From Sipunculus nudus (Eukaryota; Annelida; Sipuncula; Golfingiida; Sipunculidae), in NCBI GenBank assembly GCA_026874595.1, contig CM049310.1, forward strand, positions 90,405,556 through 90,469,555: 64,000 nt of DNA, written 5' to 3'. Below are positions 1 to 10,918 of the stretch, piece after piece. The first letter of the stretch is position 1; every line of letters starts with the position of its first letter. The position numbers and the translations under genes are program-made. Below the pieces are notes generated by a model. The model ran no database searches. It saw only the letters and a list, made by a program, of their open reading frames with translations, and was not told the DNA's origin.

Positions 1-1022
1 TACTTTTTTGAAACATTAAATATATGCCAGGAAATTTAAAGCATAAAGGAATTTTCAAAACAAATATCAGTTATGTTTTTATCAGAATCATTAACATATC
101 CTTTTATCTGCAATAATGATACATAGCTAGATACCTATAAAGATGACTTTTTTTCTTAATTGTTCAGGAAAAAATAGAGATAATGAACCTTACATCCCAA
201 ACTAATGGTTAACTGCTGAATTTCTTGTTGAAAATTCGCGTGTTTATCCATTTTTGTTCCCGTATATATTATGACAACTGCTTTAATTGTTTTTATGTAT
301 CACAACTTGAAAACAACATTGAAGTTGGAGGTTGATTCTCAGCATCAGCTAATTCTTTTTTTTATTTCAATCCCGACTACACGGTCATATACCTCTATAT
401 AAACTTGCTGTTCAAGAAGAATTATTACATATACCGTTTAAAACTAAACCTCCACCTGTGTCTATATGTATATACAATAAAATCATTAAATCAGCGGTCA
501 TTGAAAGAATACGTTTTATTCACATTAAAAAATATAGATTCTTATAAAGAGGACCAAACCAACCCTTGGCATTCGGTTGCAAAATTCATCAACAACTCAG
601 AGTAAAATTACATAATAAATGAGATCTAATGTTTAAAACATTCTGTTCTTTCACATAACATCTGAATCGGTTTTTACAGGTTTGTTTCTTCTATGTACAG
701 TATCTGTTAGGGTTAGGGTTAACCTTTCAAAATCCAGAAGAAAACAAGGATACCGAAAAGACTCATCGAAACGGTCGTATTCATGTTTGTTATAGATGCA
801 ATGAATTTTTTGACTCAAGGACGTATATGTCTGTTTAATCATGTAATGCTTTGTAATCTAACGAATTTCCTCCATTTCTTTATATTTGAGATTGTGGCAG
901 TGTGCTCAGTACGGAAGTACCAAGCTGATAATCTTCTAGTTGTACCACGGAGCCTGCAACAAGTATGTCAGTCGTACTCTCCTTATAAGTTTGCACAGTT
1001 AAACGATATCTTCAAGCGTAAT
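1..1022. other. AT-rich non-coding stretch
   Basis: I see no credible gene here. Open frames are short and low in complexity. A short telomere-like run (two TTAGGG units) lies near 707-722 and is too small to mean more than chance or an interstitial remnant. The stretch would be 3' flank of the minus-strand Ig gene if the exon at 1023-1138 is real. Confidence 0.5.
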
Positions 1023-1138
1023 TCATGGTTCTGTATTCGGCGATTCTAATAAATGCTGTCTTTCTAACTTCATTTTGCTGCAAACTAAGAAAGTTATGTT
1101 AGAGGCCGCGATGATGAACCCAAGAAAGACGCTTAATC
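1023..1138 (-). CDS. Candidate last exon of an Ig-superfamily receptor (TM helix and short tail)
   Basis: On the minus strand a pyrimidine-containing acceptor (catatttacag) opens a phase-1 exon. It encodes about 20 hydrophobic residues (GLSVFLGFIIAASNITFLVC), then a basic stop-transfer stretch (SKMKLER), then a short tail ending in a TGA stop. The phase matches the phase-1 donor of the Ig exon at 5785-6051, so the two could be spliced with the helix directly after the Ig domain. That would give a type I membrane protein with a cytoplasmic tail of under 20 residues. The helix, the acceptor and the phase are seen directly. That this exon belongs to the Ig gene 4.6 kb upstream is inference. It could be a chance hydrophobic frame. 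Confidence 0.4.
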
Positions 1139-1202
1139 CTGTAAATATGTGGAACATGTTCCAATCTGCTGAGATACTAGGAAGTCTAGGAGTTTGACCC
1201 GG

Positions 1203-1378
1203 GCCTATATGATCAAAGGTCTCGCAAGGGAATTTGCGAGCAAAAAACTTTCGCAAACCTCTCGCGAATGATTTTGGATGTGATCAAAACTTTAGCAAAC
1301 TCATTATAAGGCGCAGGCTCTCGTAAATTTGCGAATTTCAAAAACCTCTCGCAGCGGCCTTCGCAGCTCTTTTGGCCC
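1203..1378 (-). repeat. Short dispersed repeat rich in TTGCGA/TCGCAA palindromes
   Basis: Multiple TCGCAA and TTGCGA words form internal inverted pairs. A related copy in inverted orientation lies at 5226-5396. Both share an edge reading GGCCTATRTGATC. It looks like a small MITE-like or foldback repeat with no coding capacity. Confidence 0.45.
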
Positions 1379-1504
1379 TGTTCATGCACGGAATAGAGCC
1401 GAGACATTTATATGCTTCATGTTTTAATGCCAGCACGAGCCTAAATGGTTACTAACAGTATACTCTTTTTCAAATAATCCAATGTGTATATATAAACATT
1501 AATA

Positions 1505-1507
<3 letters not shown>

Positions 1508-1535
<28 letters not shown>
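1508..1535. repeat. (AT)n microsatellite
   Basis: Uninterrupted AT dinucleotides directly beside the A-tail of the LINE fragment. Confidence 0.9.
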
Positions 1536-1538
<3 letters not shown>

Positions 1539-1545
1539 AGAATGA

Positions 1546-2875
1546 TTTTTTTTTTTTTTTTTTTTTATTCACTCCACAAATTATACATCAAAGAAACACC
1601 AAATATGATACAAATATAAAAATGAAACAGACAAAATTTATAACATATGAACAATTCTAAATTCACCAAAATGTCTAGATACCAAATAAATAAAAAAATT
1701 AAATTAAATTAAATATATAGCCTTTCTCTAACATTTCATTTCATGATTAATTAAATACAATGACCATCGTTTTTTAAAGTGTTCTAATTTCTTATTCTTT
1801 TCTGCTATTTTATATTCGATTCTTACATATTCCCATAAAAAGTTTTGAAATCTATGAACATTCGGCTTCTGTTTTTTACATCTGCACTGGTCAATGTACC
1901 TTTTAGCCTGTATGACAATTACATTATACATATCACTATCCTTAGCAGAACCATAGAAGACATTTTCCTTATCAAGTATAAATTCCATTAACTGATCGGT
2001 ACACCAAGTCTTCAACTCCATCCAAAATTTCCTAGTTATCTTACAATCCCAAAACAAATGGTTAATTGTTTCCACTTCTCCTTCACAAAACGTACAATAA
2101 TCAAAATCTTGAATTTTCCATTTCATAAGCCAATAGTTGTTTACTAAAATATTATTAAGAAATTTATATTGAAATATCCTAGATTTAGTATCATACAAAA
2201 CTCTGTGTGGTAAAGTATAAATACTTGTAACGTCTTCTGATGTATTGGTTATATATTTCGATATCTTCGGCTTAGTCAGTTGTACAGTACATATCCTATC
2301 TCTTAATACCTGGTAGATCTGATGTGACTTTAACTTACTTAATGGCACAATAGATTTCTGGATTTTAATTTGTAAACTATTTAATATATGATTAACAGAC
2401 TCCACGTTGTCTCCTTCCACAGTTGTACTAATCTGATCATGAGTCACTTTACATTGTTTTATGGCTAATGAAATTAGATTGTACCAGTCAATAAAATATA
2501 CACTTTTTAACCCTCTAGATTTCCAGTACTCAAAAGATAGGACATGATTCTGTACATCAAATAAATCCTGTACCTTTTGTATTCCTACTTTATAAAATGA
2601 TTCCCAATAGAATGTATTCTTATTTAAGATAAAGTGCTTGTTATGCCACACATACTGTTCTTTTATGTTCACCTCTGCATAGAAGTCTAACTTTAAGAGG
2701 TACCAGCTGTGTAGGACCTCTCTATAAAATTTATTTACATTTTCTAAGTTTAATAAGCTAGGTTTATAATTACAATTAAATAACATGTCCATATCTCTAC
2801 AAATTTTCTCCAGATTATAAATCCATAAAGCTTTCCAGGGTCTGTTTTCACACTCAAAAAATGTTTTTTTTTTAT
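1546..2875 (-). mobile_element. 5'-truncated LINE (Tx1/L1-like) with poly-A tail
   Basis: The minus strand carries the C-terminal part of a non-LTR retrotransposon ORF2, about 160 nt of 3' UTR and a 21-nt A-tail (T's at 1546-1566 on the plus strand). Homology-like sequence starts near 2870 beside an A-rich tract, so the endonuclease and the reverse transcriptase core are missing, as in normal 5' truncation. The element sits between the TM-like exon and the Ig exons, that is, in an intron if that gene is real. I found no clear target-site duplication. Confidence 0.85.
1728..2792 (-). CDS. LINE ORF2 C-terminal fragment with zinc-knuckle motif
   Basis: The 354-codon open frame is the tail of a Tx1/L1-type LINE polyprotein. 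Its key signature is a C-x2-C-x8-H-x4-C cluster at residues 233-250, followed by a conserved FW. This is the post-reverse-transcriptase zinc-binding region typical of these elements. The frame stays open about 25 codons upstream of the first ATG (reading FECENRPWK near 2860), so the ATG is not a real start and this is a fragment. No reverse transcriptase YxDD box is present, so it is not autonomous. The open frame over 1 kb suggests a fairly recent insertion. Assignment to the Tx1/L1 group rests on pattern recognition. Confidence 0.85.
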   Translation of the reverse strand: MDMLFNCNYKPSLLNLENVNKFYREVLHSWYLLKLDFYAEVNIKEQYVWHNKHFILNKNTFYWESFYKVGIQKVQDLFDVQNHVLSFEYWKSRGLKSVYFIDWYNLISLAIKQCKVTHDQISTTVEGDNVESVNHILNSLQIKIQKSIVPLSKLKSHQIYQVLRDRICTVQLTKPKISKYITNTSEDVTSIYTLPHRVLYDTKSRIFQYKFLNNILVNNYWLMKWKIQDFDYCTFCEGEVETINHLFWDCKITRKFWMELKTWCTDQLMEFILDKENVFYGSAKDSDMYNVIVIQAKRYIDQCRCKKQKPNVHRFQNFLWEYVRIEYKIAEKNKKLEHFKKRWSLYLINHEMKC

Positions 2876-3594
2876 AAAAATGTTAAATATAATTAAACTT
2901 TATAGTCATAAAATAAATATATAAATATGTTTTTGCACATTATATGCTTCTATTTCATTAAATTTTCATAATATATATAACATAACATATTATATATTCA
3001 ATATGGCTAAACACTTTTTAATCACGTATGTAGATCTTCTCTTACAAAATCGGAATCCTGTGTTGATACACAATTTTGAATATCTAAATAGAGATTACAT
3101 AGAAAGTAAAAAAAGGTAAAAAAATGTATTTTTTAGGTTGGGGTTTATAGTCTGATATCACCGACGATGTCAGTCTCATCCGACTTTACACATGTAAAAA
3201 TGCATATTTCATGAAATATATATTATATTTACTGCTTTGAAATGTTCAAATTTTAAAAGAATATTTAGTAATCTGAAGTCTCAGAACTGAGTTTCCATTT
3301 CAATGACGTCAATAAATGTATATAGGTTTATAAAATAATAAATATAATACATAAATTATATAGTTTACATTATTATATTATATATTAACAGAATTCCGTG
3401 AGCTGAAATAGCTGATTAATTTTCTCTTATGTTTTCATCGGTGCTATCGGTTCTTCGGTGGTTCTCTGCATGATTTATTGGAGAATTTTAATATATAATT
3501 GACAGTAACAGTCTAATTAAATGTTCCATTGACCATTTGATTCTACAGAGGAATTCACAAAAACTTTTTAAAAAATTACGATCAAAAGATAAGA
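2876..3594. other. AT-rich intronic or intergenic sequence
   Basis: Very AT-rich with several near-palindromic TATA runs. I see no gene or clear repeat. Confidence 0.5.
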
Positions 3595-4459
3595 ATGGTG
3601 ACCGGGTTCCGCCGCCGCCGCCGCCGCCGCTGCGTTCGTTTCCGGAGAAATCCTCTGAGACTGCTGGACGAATTTTTCCGTAATTACACCAATTACCGGG
3701 TCACATGTGAACTGGTGCCTAACCAATTTGCGTTGACCTCTGACCTTTTCTCTCTGCCCAGCGTCCATTTGTGCGTCTGTTTCCATACATATCTCGGGAA
3801 CCGTTTGACCGATCAGAAAAAAAATTTGTACAAATGTAGCCCTTGGATAGCTTTATAACATACACAAAAAATGGTGGCGCCACCTGCAACCATGTTTGCA
3901 CAGTGTCCATCTGTTCATCTGCCTAGGGTTAAAATCACTCATATCTCTGCACTGGTTTGACTAATTCACCTGAAATTCGGCATGCGTATACATCCTGGAT
4001 AGCTTTCTTGATTTTATGACAGGTGGCGCCATCTACATACTACTTTACGCAGCAGACATCCAAGCTCATATCTCGGGAACCGTTTGACCGATTTGGCCAA
4101 AATTTTGCATGTGTATAGATCTCACATAGCTCTTTATCAAACACAAAACTGGAGGGCCACCTGCAACCATTTTTGCACAGCGTCTGTCTGTTTGTCTGCC
4201 ATGGGCTAAAATCACTCATACACATGTAGTGGTTTGACTTTTCTGCCTAAAATTTTGCATATGTACACACCTTGGACAGCTTTCTGGATTTGTGGTAGGT
4301 GGCGCAACCTACATACACATTTAGGCTGTAGACATCCATGCTAGTATGCAACACACCTCACTCTATTTCCTCTTGCCACTCAATCCATGCCTCACTTCAC
4401 CCGTTCCACTCTGATTTTGGCGGATACACGTAGTCGCTTGTCGATTACCCGTATTCTAG
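3595..4459 (+). mobile_element. Non-autonomous Helitron, family A, 5'-truncated copy
   Basis: The 3' end reads TTTTGGCGGATAC, then an imperfect stem (GTAGTCG / CGATTAC), then CTAG at 4456-4459 followed by T. This is the stem-loop-plus-CTRR layout of Helitrons. The body contains a (GCC)n run at its left edge and repeated modules carrying GGTGGCGCCACC or variants (about 3871, 4023, 4303). The opposite-strand copy at 18710-19877 aligns along its length and keeps the 5' end, which is missing here. No coding capacity. Confidence 0.7.
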
Positions 4460-4948
4460 TTTTTATAACAATAACAAGATACACATTCAAACAATTTTTT
4501 GAAGCATTTGCGCATATAAATCTTGAGAAGATTGCTTTATAGAGTAATTACAAAATAAAAAGTGAATTTCTCTCAATGAGACATTATGATTATGACAGTT
4601 ATTAAAGTGTGAATAAACAAGTTGAAGTATCTTTTGCGGATACGAGGCGTTCACATAATTAATGTTATTAAATATGCAAATTAGGCATACGTTGGATCGG
4701 CGTTGGAAAACGCAGCAAGAGGTTCAACGTCCCTCCTTCTTCGCTTCCTCCTATCCTTTAAGAAAATAATCGTGATGTGTCAGTTTAACGTCAGGGATTA
4801 GTTTTAAAGTCGCAGCTTAGCGCGCACGTATGATTCATGGATTTTTCTAGCCCCGTTGCTTTGATCCCTGAAATCCAGTCTTAAATAATTACATTTCATT
4901 TTTGTTACCTTCTTCTTTCATTATACAGTGCAGCCTTAACCCTTGGGC
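4460..4948. other. Non-coding stretch
   Basis: A solitary GCGGATAC word at about 4635 may be a further Helitron family A scrap. Otherwise I see no gene. Confidence 0.4.
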
Positions 4949-4954
4949 CTAAAC

Positions 4955-4959
<5 letters not shown>

Positions 4960-5005
<46 letters not shown>

Positions 5006-5020
5006 CATATACGTATACAT

Positions 5021-5070
<50 letters not shown>
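4960..5070. repeat. Two (AT)n microsatellite blocks
   Basis: Two long AT runs (about 4960-5002 and 5030-5070) separated by an ATAC-rich spacer. Confidence 0.9.
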
Positions 5071-5073
<3 letters not shown>

Positions 5074-5225
5074 ATGGCATATAGGGCAGATTCGGACTTT
5101 TAACGGGAAAAACTGAACGTGAAGATCCGTCGAGACGTAAAATCAAACAATTAATGCATTTTCGTCTTTTGAACATATTCCTGTCTGCTGTGTTTAACAC
5201 AGGCGCATCCCCAAAGTCAATAAAA

Positions 5226-5396
5226 CGCGGGTTAGGGGTGTTCGCAACAGCTGGTTAATCGCAAAATTGCGAGAGATGTGCGAGAGGTTTTCAGCACACT
5301 TCGCTAAAAAAATTGCGAGCCTTCGCAAACCTTCCGCAAATCCCCTCGCAATCGCAAATTTGCGAAAGTTTCGATCACATAGGCCAAGGTTTTCTT
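5226..5396 (+). repeat. Second copy of the TTGCGA/TCGCAA repeat
   Basis: Inverted relative to the copy at 1203-1378. It ends with the shared GATCACATAGGCC edge and is dense in CGCAAATTTGCGA-type palindromes. Confidence 0.45.
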
Positions 5397-5784
5397 CTGA
5401 AGTGCCCGTTGTTATTCTGGGGTCTAGTAAAAAATTGATTTAGACAGATTTCGCTTATCAAAAGTTAATAATTTCTTTTTTTAAATATGCAGACAGTCTT
5501 GAACTTATTATATAGGGTAAGATGCAAATACATAACTGGCTCTATGACAAAAAAAAAACAAAAAACAAAAAAAAAAACAGGAATGCTTAAACACCCACTC
5601 ACATCCACAAACTGGAAGAAATGAAATGTAAAAGAAACAATCACAAACAAACATTTTAAAGGTCAGTTTGCGTTATTTAACATACATAATGATACAGCTG
5701 TAGTTATTTAAATAAAATCACACAGATTTAAAATTGAACCTAATTTTCTACTGACAGAGATACATTATTATAAATGAAAGTTAC

Positions 5785-6051
5785 CGGGTAAGCAGAGAGA
5801 CAGCCAGTCAGAAATCCGGAAGATATCATTCTCAGCTGTGCATGTATACTTTCCTTCATGTGGTTTTAAATTAATGTTAGTATGCCAAGTGATATTGCAC
5901 GAGGAATCACACTCATTAGTCTGAACCTCCACTGCGTCATACCTTGACCACGTTATGTTTACCTCCCCCGGAAATCCGTTCACCTGGCAGGTCATTCGAA
6001 TGTCTCCTGCATCATTAGGCTGAGTCAAGTTTTCAGACCATACTTTAATAC
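5785..6051 (-). CDS. Ig C2/I-set domain exon (copy A, intact)
   Basis: A 267-nt phase 1-1 exon with acceptor (cattcag) and donor (G|GTAACT). It encodes one Ig-like domain: MTCQVNGFPG holds the B-strand Cys, ITW the core Trp and GKYTCTAE the Y-x-C of strand F. Several N-x-S/T sites are visible. Symmetric phase-1 exons are the usual building block of Ig-superfamily receptors. The domain ends in LCLPG, and a phase-compatible TM exon candidate lies downstream at 1023-1138. Upstream on the same strand is its partner V-like exon (6246-6586), which is broken. I cannot name the protein. It would be a cell-surface recognition or adhesion molecule by family. Confidence 0.75.
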
Positions 6052-6245
6052 CTGAATGACAAAGTGCATAGGACAGTAGATAATATCGTCATGGACTTTA
6101 AACTGTATCTTGCTTTTCTCTGATTTCTTACGCCCGATGGAAAAAAAACCTCTCAAGATTATCATTATGCCTATAAATTAAAAACCTCTTAAGACTGATT
6201 TACTACTTAAATCCCGATTACTCGAATGTTTTCTGCCAATCATAC

Positions 6246-6586
6246 CTATAACGTACACCGGTGGTAATGTCGTGTTTATTCGAAGAGGGCTCCCTGCCTC
6301 CATGTCCACACGACACGATTAAGTCCCTGCGTCGTCCGTCCATGCGTCGATGATTTCCACTTTTCCCCATCCCAATGACCGGATATTTTAGATTTTGGCC
6401 AACGCAGTTGTGAATCATCCGAGTCACGTCTCCGAAGAACTTGTACAGCTAAAAGTTATTCCTTTCCTCCAAAACCTTTCTTATAGTATCTAATAGACAA
6501 TGTGTTAATTGCTATTCCAACAGAGCAGTTAAGTGAGATCCGCTCGCCGAGTGGAACAAGCTGCTTACCAGAAATCGTTAGTACTG
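6246..6586 (-). pseudogene. Decayed Ig V-like exon (copy A)
   Basis: Minus-strand exon remnant with an acceptor (tttgtag) and a donor (ATAG|GTATG). The first part reads like an Ig domain (VLTISGKQLVPLGERISLNC). It then meets a stop after GGKE. In another frame the tail resumes as RSLGWGKVEIIDA, then DDAGT-stop-SCRVDME, with TAA exactly where the Tyr of the strand-F Y-x-C motif should be. It ends PPVYVIG, matching QQVYVEG of the intact paralogue at 10919-11248. Its length (341 nt) is not a multiple of three, unlike the intact 330-nt exon. At least one frameshift and several stops show it no longer codes. Confidence 0.7.
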
Positions 6587-9500
6587 CTACAAACAACCAT
6601 TTAAATGTAAATAATAAATATGGCATAGTAAAAGGTTGTATATTTATGTATTTTTTAAACGTATTCCTTACCTCCTTACTTATATCAAAGAAATCTATTT
6701 CTCTTGACATCTTAATGCTCATTCTTTCATGCGCCTAAATAATTTGATTTCGAACAGACAGGATATGGGCTTGGTATTATTTATTGTTGCGATCGGATCC
6801 GACATAAATAGGGTCGCATAATATATAACTAAAGAGGATGAAAGGGAAAAGGCTTATATGAGATGGGAAAAACCTCATGCCAAAACTGACATTTATATTT
6901 TTCAGCCTTCTAGTTTTTCTTAAATCTTGTGCCAAGTTACATGGCGCTTGTTATGGTGTACCAGCATCACATTGACAGTACAGATTTATAAAATATTTAT
7001 GACACAAAAATGTATTTAGTTTGTTCACGTAACCAGTGACCTTCGTCAGTGGGGAAGAGATGTTATCACAAATTTACTATTTTCTCAGTTGATTTTTGCA
7101 TTTTTTTTTTTGTTTCAGTCTATTTTATTAGGTCAATGCCTCATTTCTTCACCACAGCCTACTTTTTTTGGAACTACAGCAAAGCTATTGAAATATCACA
7201 TAATTTCAGCGGGCACCACTTTGTGGAACAGGTTATAATAATATCCAAGGTTCGATAAGACTTCACGAATTTGCTTACTGATAAAGTATAACTTTTAGCT
7301 AGTTTTGTAATAACATATTTTATCTTTGAAAAAGCAAGAATTAACAAACGAAGCTCACATGTTAAGTTAAGCAGCAAAAATCACCGAGAGAAGGGCGTCC
7401 ATGTTTTGGCATAAAATGAGTCCATGTGAAATCCTCACATAAAGGTGATGTGAAAGTGGTTAACGTAAGACACAACCGTGCTGCGTGGAACACTGATGCA
7501 ATTCGTCAGTTTTACGTTAACAGACTATTGTTGAAAGGCTATCTTTCATTCATCCTCCTTGGCAACCGCACCAGGAACAAATTAGTATTTCTTTCGGTTT
7601 TTACCGTTTATAATAGACATTGTTTATGACGGTATATATATTATTACTGAACAAAAAACTAATTTTGCTATTTAGCCATGTCGTGCATGATAACGTAGAT
7701 GCTTCTTAAATACCTTTTTTACTGTATTCACATTAATTATAATTAAGCCTTATGTAACCACGATAAACACATCTGGTTAATCATAATAACTTGTTGCTAT
7801 CCGTTAACCGTTGTTCGTTGAGAATAATTACTGATTTTCCAGAGAGAGGATAACAATAGTTACCATTATCTTTTAACAAATTTTTATTCTCCAAGGCCTT
7901 TTATTTTTAATCCAGCGTTATATATCACTTCAGTCTTAAAATGTTTTGAAATCGAGTTCTGCTTCTGATAAAGAAAAAGGGATTATTGGGAAGAATGAAG
8001 AATGCGTGCTCAATATATTTTATTATACCTGATGGAGAGCTTTGTTTCTGTGATGCCATAGTAAGAATAAATGATTGAACTGAACATTAATATACCTCTA
8101 ATATCTATTTTTGGGGTGCGGACAATTTTAACGGCCTCCAAAAGGAAAAGACAACTGCTATGCCTGGTTATGGCTCTGATAAAATCCATATCCTTGTCTC
8201 AAGATTATATATATGGTAAAAGTTATATTATTTGAAATCCATCATTGTCAGCTACATCATGGTCAGCTTACATTTTATCGCCTAAGTATTAATTACGTCA
8301 TATCAGTTTTGACCTTTACGCAGATAATACATTAATGTCAAGCACGTGAGAGCTCACACGATTCTAGAACTCAGACGAAACCCTGCCTGTTATCTGCGCA
8401 TTGGTGCATACAATGAAAATACAATAGACTGAACGATGAACGATGAATAAAATCTAAAAATAAATAAATTGTAATGCTTCTCTCCTAAAAGTATCGGGGT
8501 CGATAATGGATTCACTTGCTTGGATGAAAGCTAATGGTGCGGCTGTTCGTTAGTCTTGTATTTCTTAACTCACAAAATAAACATGTGAACATGTGGGTGC
8601 GTCGTTGAGAGATGGAAATGGCATCATTTTTACAGACCCTTTCACCCTCTCACGCCAGATCTGAGCAGCATTTGAAGAAAACCTTCCTACTGACAATTTT
8701 GATTTTTCATGCCAATGCTGAGTTCTGTTAACTGGTTACCAAAACATATGGTATAATATGCTTGTCTCTGTGTTTAAAGTTGTAAAGAATATGGCACAAG
8801 TATATTTGTCAGAGTTTCGAAGCTAATCCATTTCATGACTTGGAATATATTCGAGTCAATGACAGAAGTGTACTATTTAAGGAATGCTATTCACTTTCAT
8901 ATCAACAAACACTATATCATGTTTATAACATACATGATGTTTGTGTGTCTATGATTGTGGATTCCTGAATATTCTGCATTAATCACACCCGGTGTTCTGT
9001 GCCGGTGTAATAGTTTTATGTGTCTTTTGTCTTCTTGAAGGGAACAATTATTTCCATGTCCAGCCTACTCATGAATGCTGAATGTCCAAAATAATGTAAC
9101 TGCAAAAACAAACAGCCATATACATAAACGTAATGAGATGTCAAACACACTGGCGAATGTAGTTAAAGCGTAGAAGTTGCTTAAGTTTGTCGAAATGCTT
9201 GAAATCCAACTGGTTTGAAATGCCTGGTATTCCTGAGTAGAAACTTTTTTTCTGTTCTCTAGTCTTTAACTTATTAGTTTATGATAGACAAACTAATTCA
9301 AACGCCTACATAGTCCCGAGCTAATGGTAAAACGTTAATTTATGGCAATATATCGTATACAGTCTAATTTCTGAGAAATTAAAGAGTATACACATATGAA
9401 AGTTGTATATTTTGTATTGTTGAACATCATGTTGATATCCTCAGTTGGTTTTGAGCTTCGAGTAAACTTCTTTTATACAAAAAAACACAAAACTGGCACA

Positions 9501-9863
9501 CGGCTATTACCACACTTTTTAATCATCTAAATTAGTTTCCTAATAACCCGAGCTATGCACAAGCAAAGATGAATATGATTAATTCACATACGAAAGATTA
9601 TACACCAAGAGAGGGTTGAAGATGTAGAACATTGTACACAAGTCATTCAGGACAACATAAAATAATCCAAATAGGAAATATTCAATTTCTCATACACTTA
9701 CATTTTTGATAGATGACAAAATAAAACGAATTTGCATTTGCTATATGGAATTGAAGTTTCGTACTATTGCCTCCCGTTTTTTTTTTTTTTTCATTGTTTT
9801 AATTAATACACGATTAATACTATGGGTACACAATCACATATTTTAACGCTCCTTAAGCCGCGC
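6587..9863. other. Spacer between duplicated Ig copies
   Basis: I see no gene here. It would be the intergenic spacer between copy B and copy A, or a long intron if exons of both copies are joined. Short T-tracts and ordinary AT-rich sequence only. Confidence 0.5.
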
Positions 9864-10290
9864 TTATACACAGCAGTCGTCCCAGTCTCCTTTCGCGTAG
9901 CCGCTGCTTTGTATGGTAAGTTTCTCTGGGCTAGAACACCAGGGTGCGCACATACTTGTAACCATACCACTGAAATCATGGCATCGCATTGTGCATTCAG
10001 CCACGTTTGTTAACAAGTGATACCTGCTCTTGTTGGCGTGATGCAACCCGTTCTAGCACACGGCCAAGAATCAGACCAATGAGGGCTTGTGTCCCGGTGA
10101 AATAAAACAACGAAAGCGGGTACGTGTCGTTGTTTAAAAACTGGGCTGGATGCACAAAGTGTTACCACGCTTTCAGTGGTCTTGTCACAATGCTGTGCTC
10201 TGTGCGCTCCCTGGTGTTCCTGTCCATAGAACCTTGCCATACAAAGCAGCGCACACACGAAATGATGTCTGGGACGACTGCAATGTATAA
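9864..10290. mobile_element. Foldback / long inverted-repeat element
   Basis: The two ends form long imperfect inverted arms, about 9864-10036 and 10118-10290. The left arm starts TTATACACAGCAGTCGTCCC and the right arm, on the other strand, reads TTATACATTGCAGTCGTCCC. Both continue through GCTGCTTTGTATGG, GAACACCAGGG, CCACTGAAA and a GTGCAT-CAGCC block. The central loop is about 80 nt. It is GC-richer than its surroundings and has no transposase frame, which fits a MITE or foldback element. Confidence 0.7.
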
Positions 10291-10476
10291 ACAAAGAGAG
10301 TAAATATTCCTGACACCTTTAAATGTGGTAGTACTATATTTAATATGTGCATAGAGTATGATTCTAATCACAGTATCAAACTGATACGATTATTTCTTTA
10401 ACACAAAACAGAGTTTAGGATCAGCTCAGCTTCAAGAAATATTGATAAACAGTTCTTATACCGATTAAGAGTTAAC
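10291..10476. other. Short non-coding spacer
   Basis: Nothing recognisable lies between the foldback element and the decayed Ig exon. Confidence 0.4.
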
Positions 10477-10694
10477 CTGGCAGATAGCGTGAACAGATCA
10501 TTTCCATCTGCGCATGTGTAATTTCTTTAAAATATTTTGACAGTGTTAGTAAGTTGCATGAAGCATCATAAGCTACACTTATCTCTTCCTCTTCATCCGT
10601 TGACTATGCGATATTTATCTTTCCTGGAATCCGGTCGCCTGACAAATATTCCGAATACCTCTCCCAATTACGTTTTCAAACCATACTTTGACAT
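10477..10694 (-). pseudogene. Decayed Ig C2-like exon (copy B)
   Basis: Minus-strand remnant of the same exon that is intact at 5785-6051. It starts VKVWFENV (intact copy: VKVWSENL) and keeps CQATGFQ against CQVNGFPG. A small deletion shifts the frame. In the shifted frame INIA-stop-S matches INITWS-like sequence, with the core Trp codon changed to TAG. The end reads SRYLPG with a donor G|GTTAAC. The length is 218 nt against 267 in the intact copy. It cannot encode a full Ig domain. Confidence 0.65.
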
Positions 10695-10918
10695 CTGAAA
10701 TATTAAGTGCGATATAAGATCGGCCGAATTCCATTTAATTTATGGATAACAACTATGTATCTTCTCTTATTTTCAATGAATGGTTGATCTATCTATAACT
10801 GCTTAACAGTATCTCCAGCTAGATTATTGCCATATCGTATCTTATCATCAATTCATATTCCGTTTTAAATTTAACTCTTAATTTATGATCCGTTAATATC
10901 GATTATATTAAAGCATAC

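Noticed and set aside
707-722. TTAGGG-like units as telomeric sequence
   Set aside because: Only two units, with similar short runs elsewhere (about 35605 and 58462).
3568-3910. Overlapping frames across the (GCC)n stretch
   Set aside because: They lie inside the Helitron fragment and have no conserved protein features.
4949-5200. Frames with YIYIYI or HIYIY runs, here and at 11990, 12459, 36932 and 60542
   Set aside because: Pure translations of (AT)n microsatellites.
5465-5650. Phe/Val-rich hydrophobic minus-strand frame as a TM exon
   Set aside because: It arises from an A-rich, low-complexity stretch and has no suitable splice context. The exon at 1023-1138 is better.
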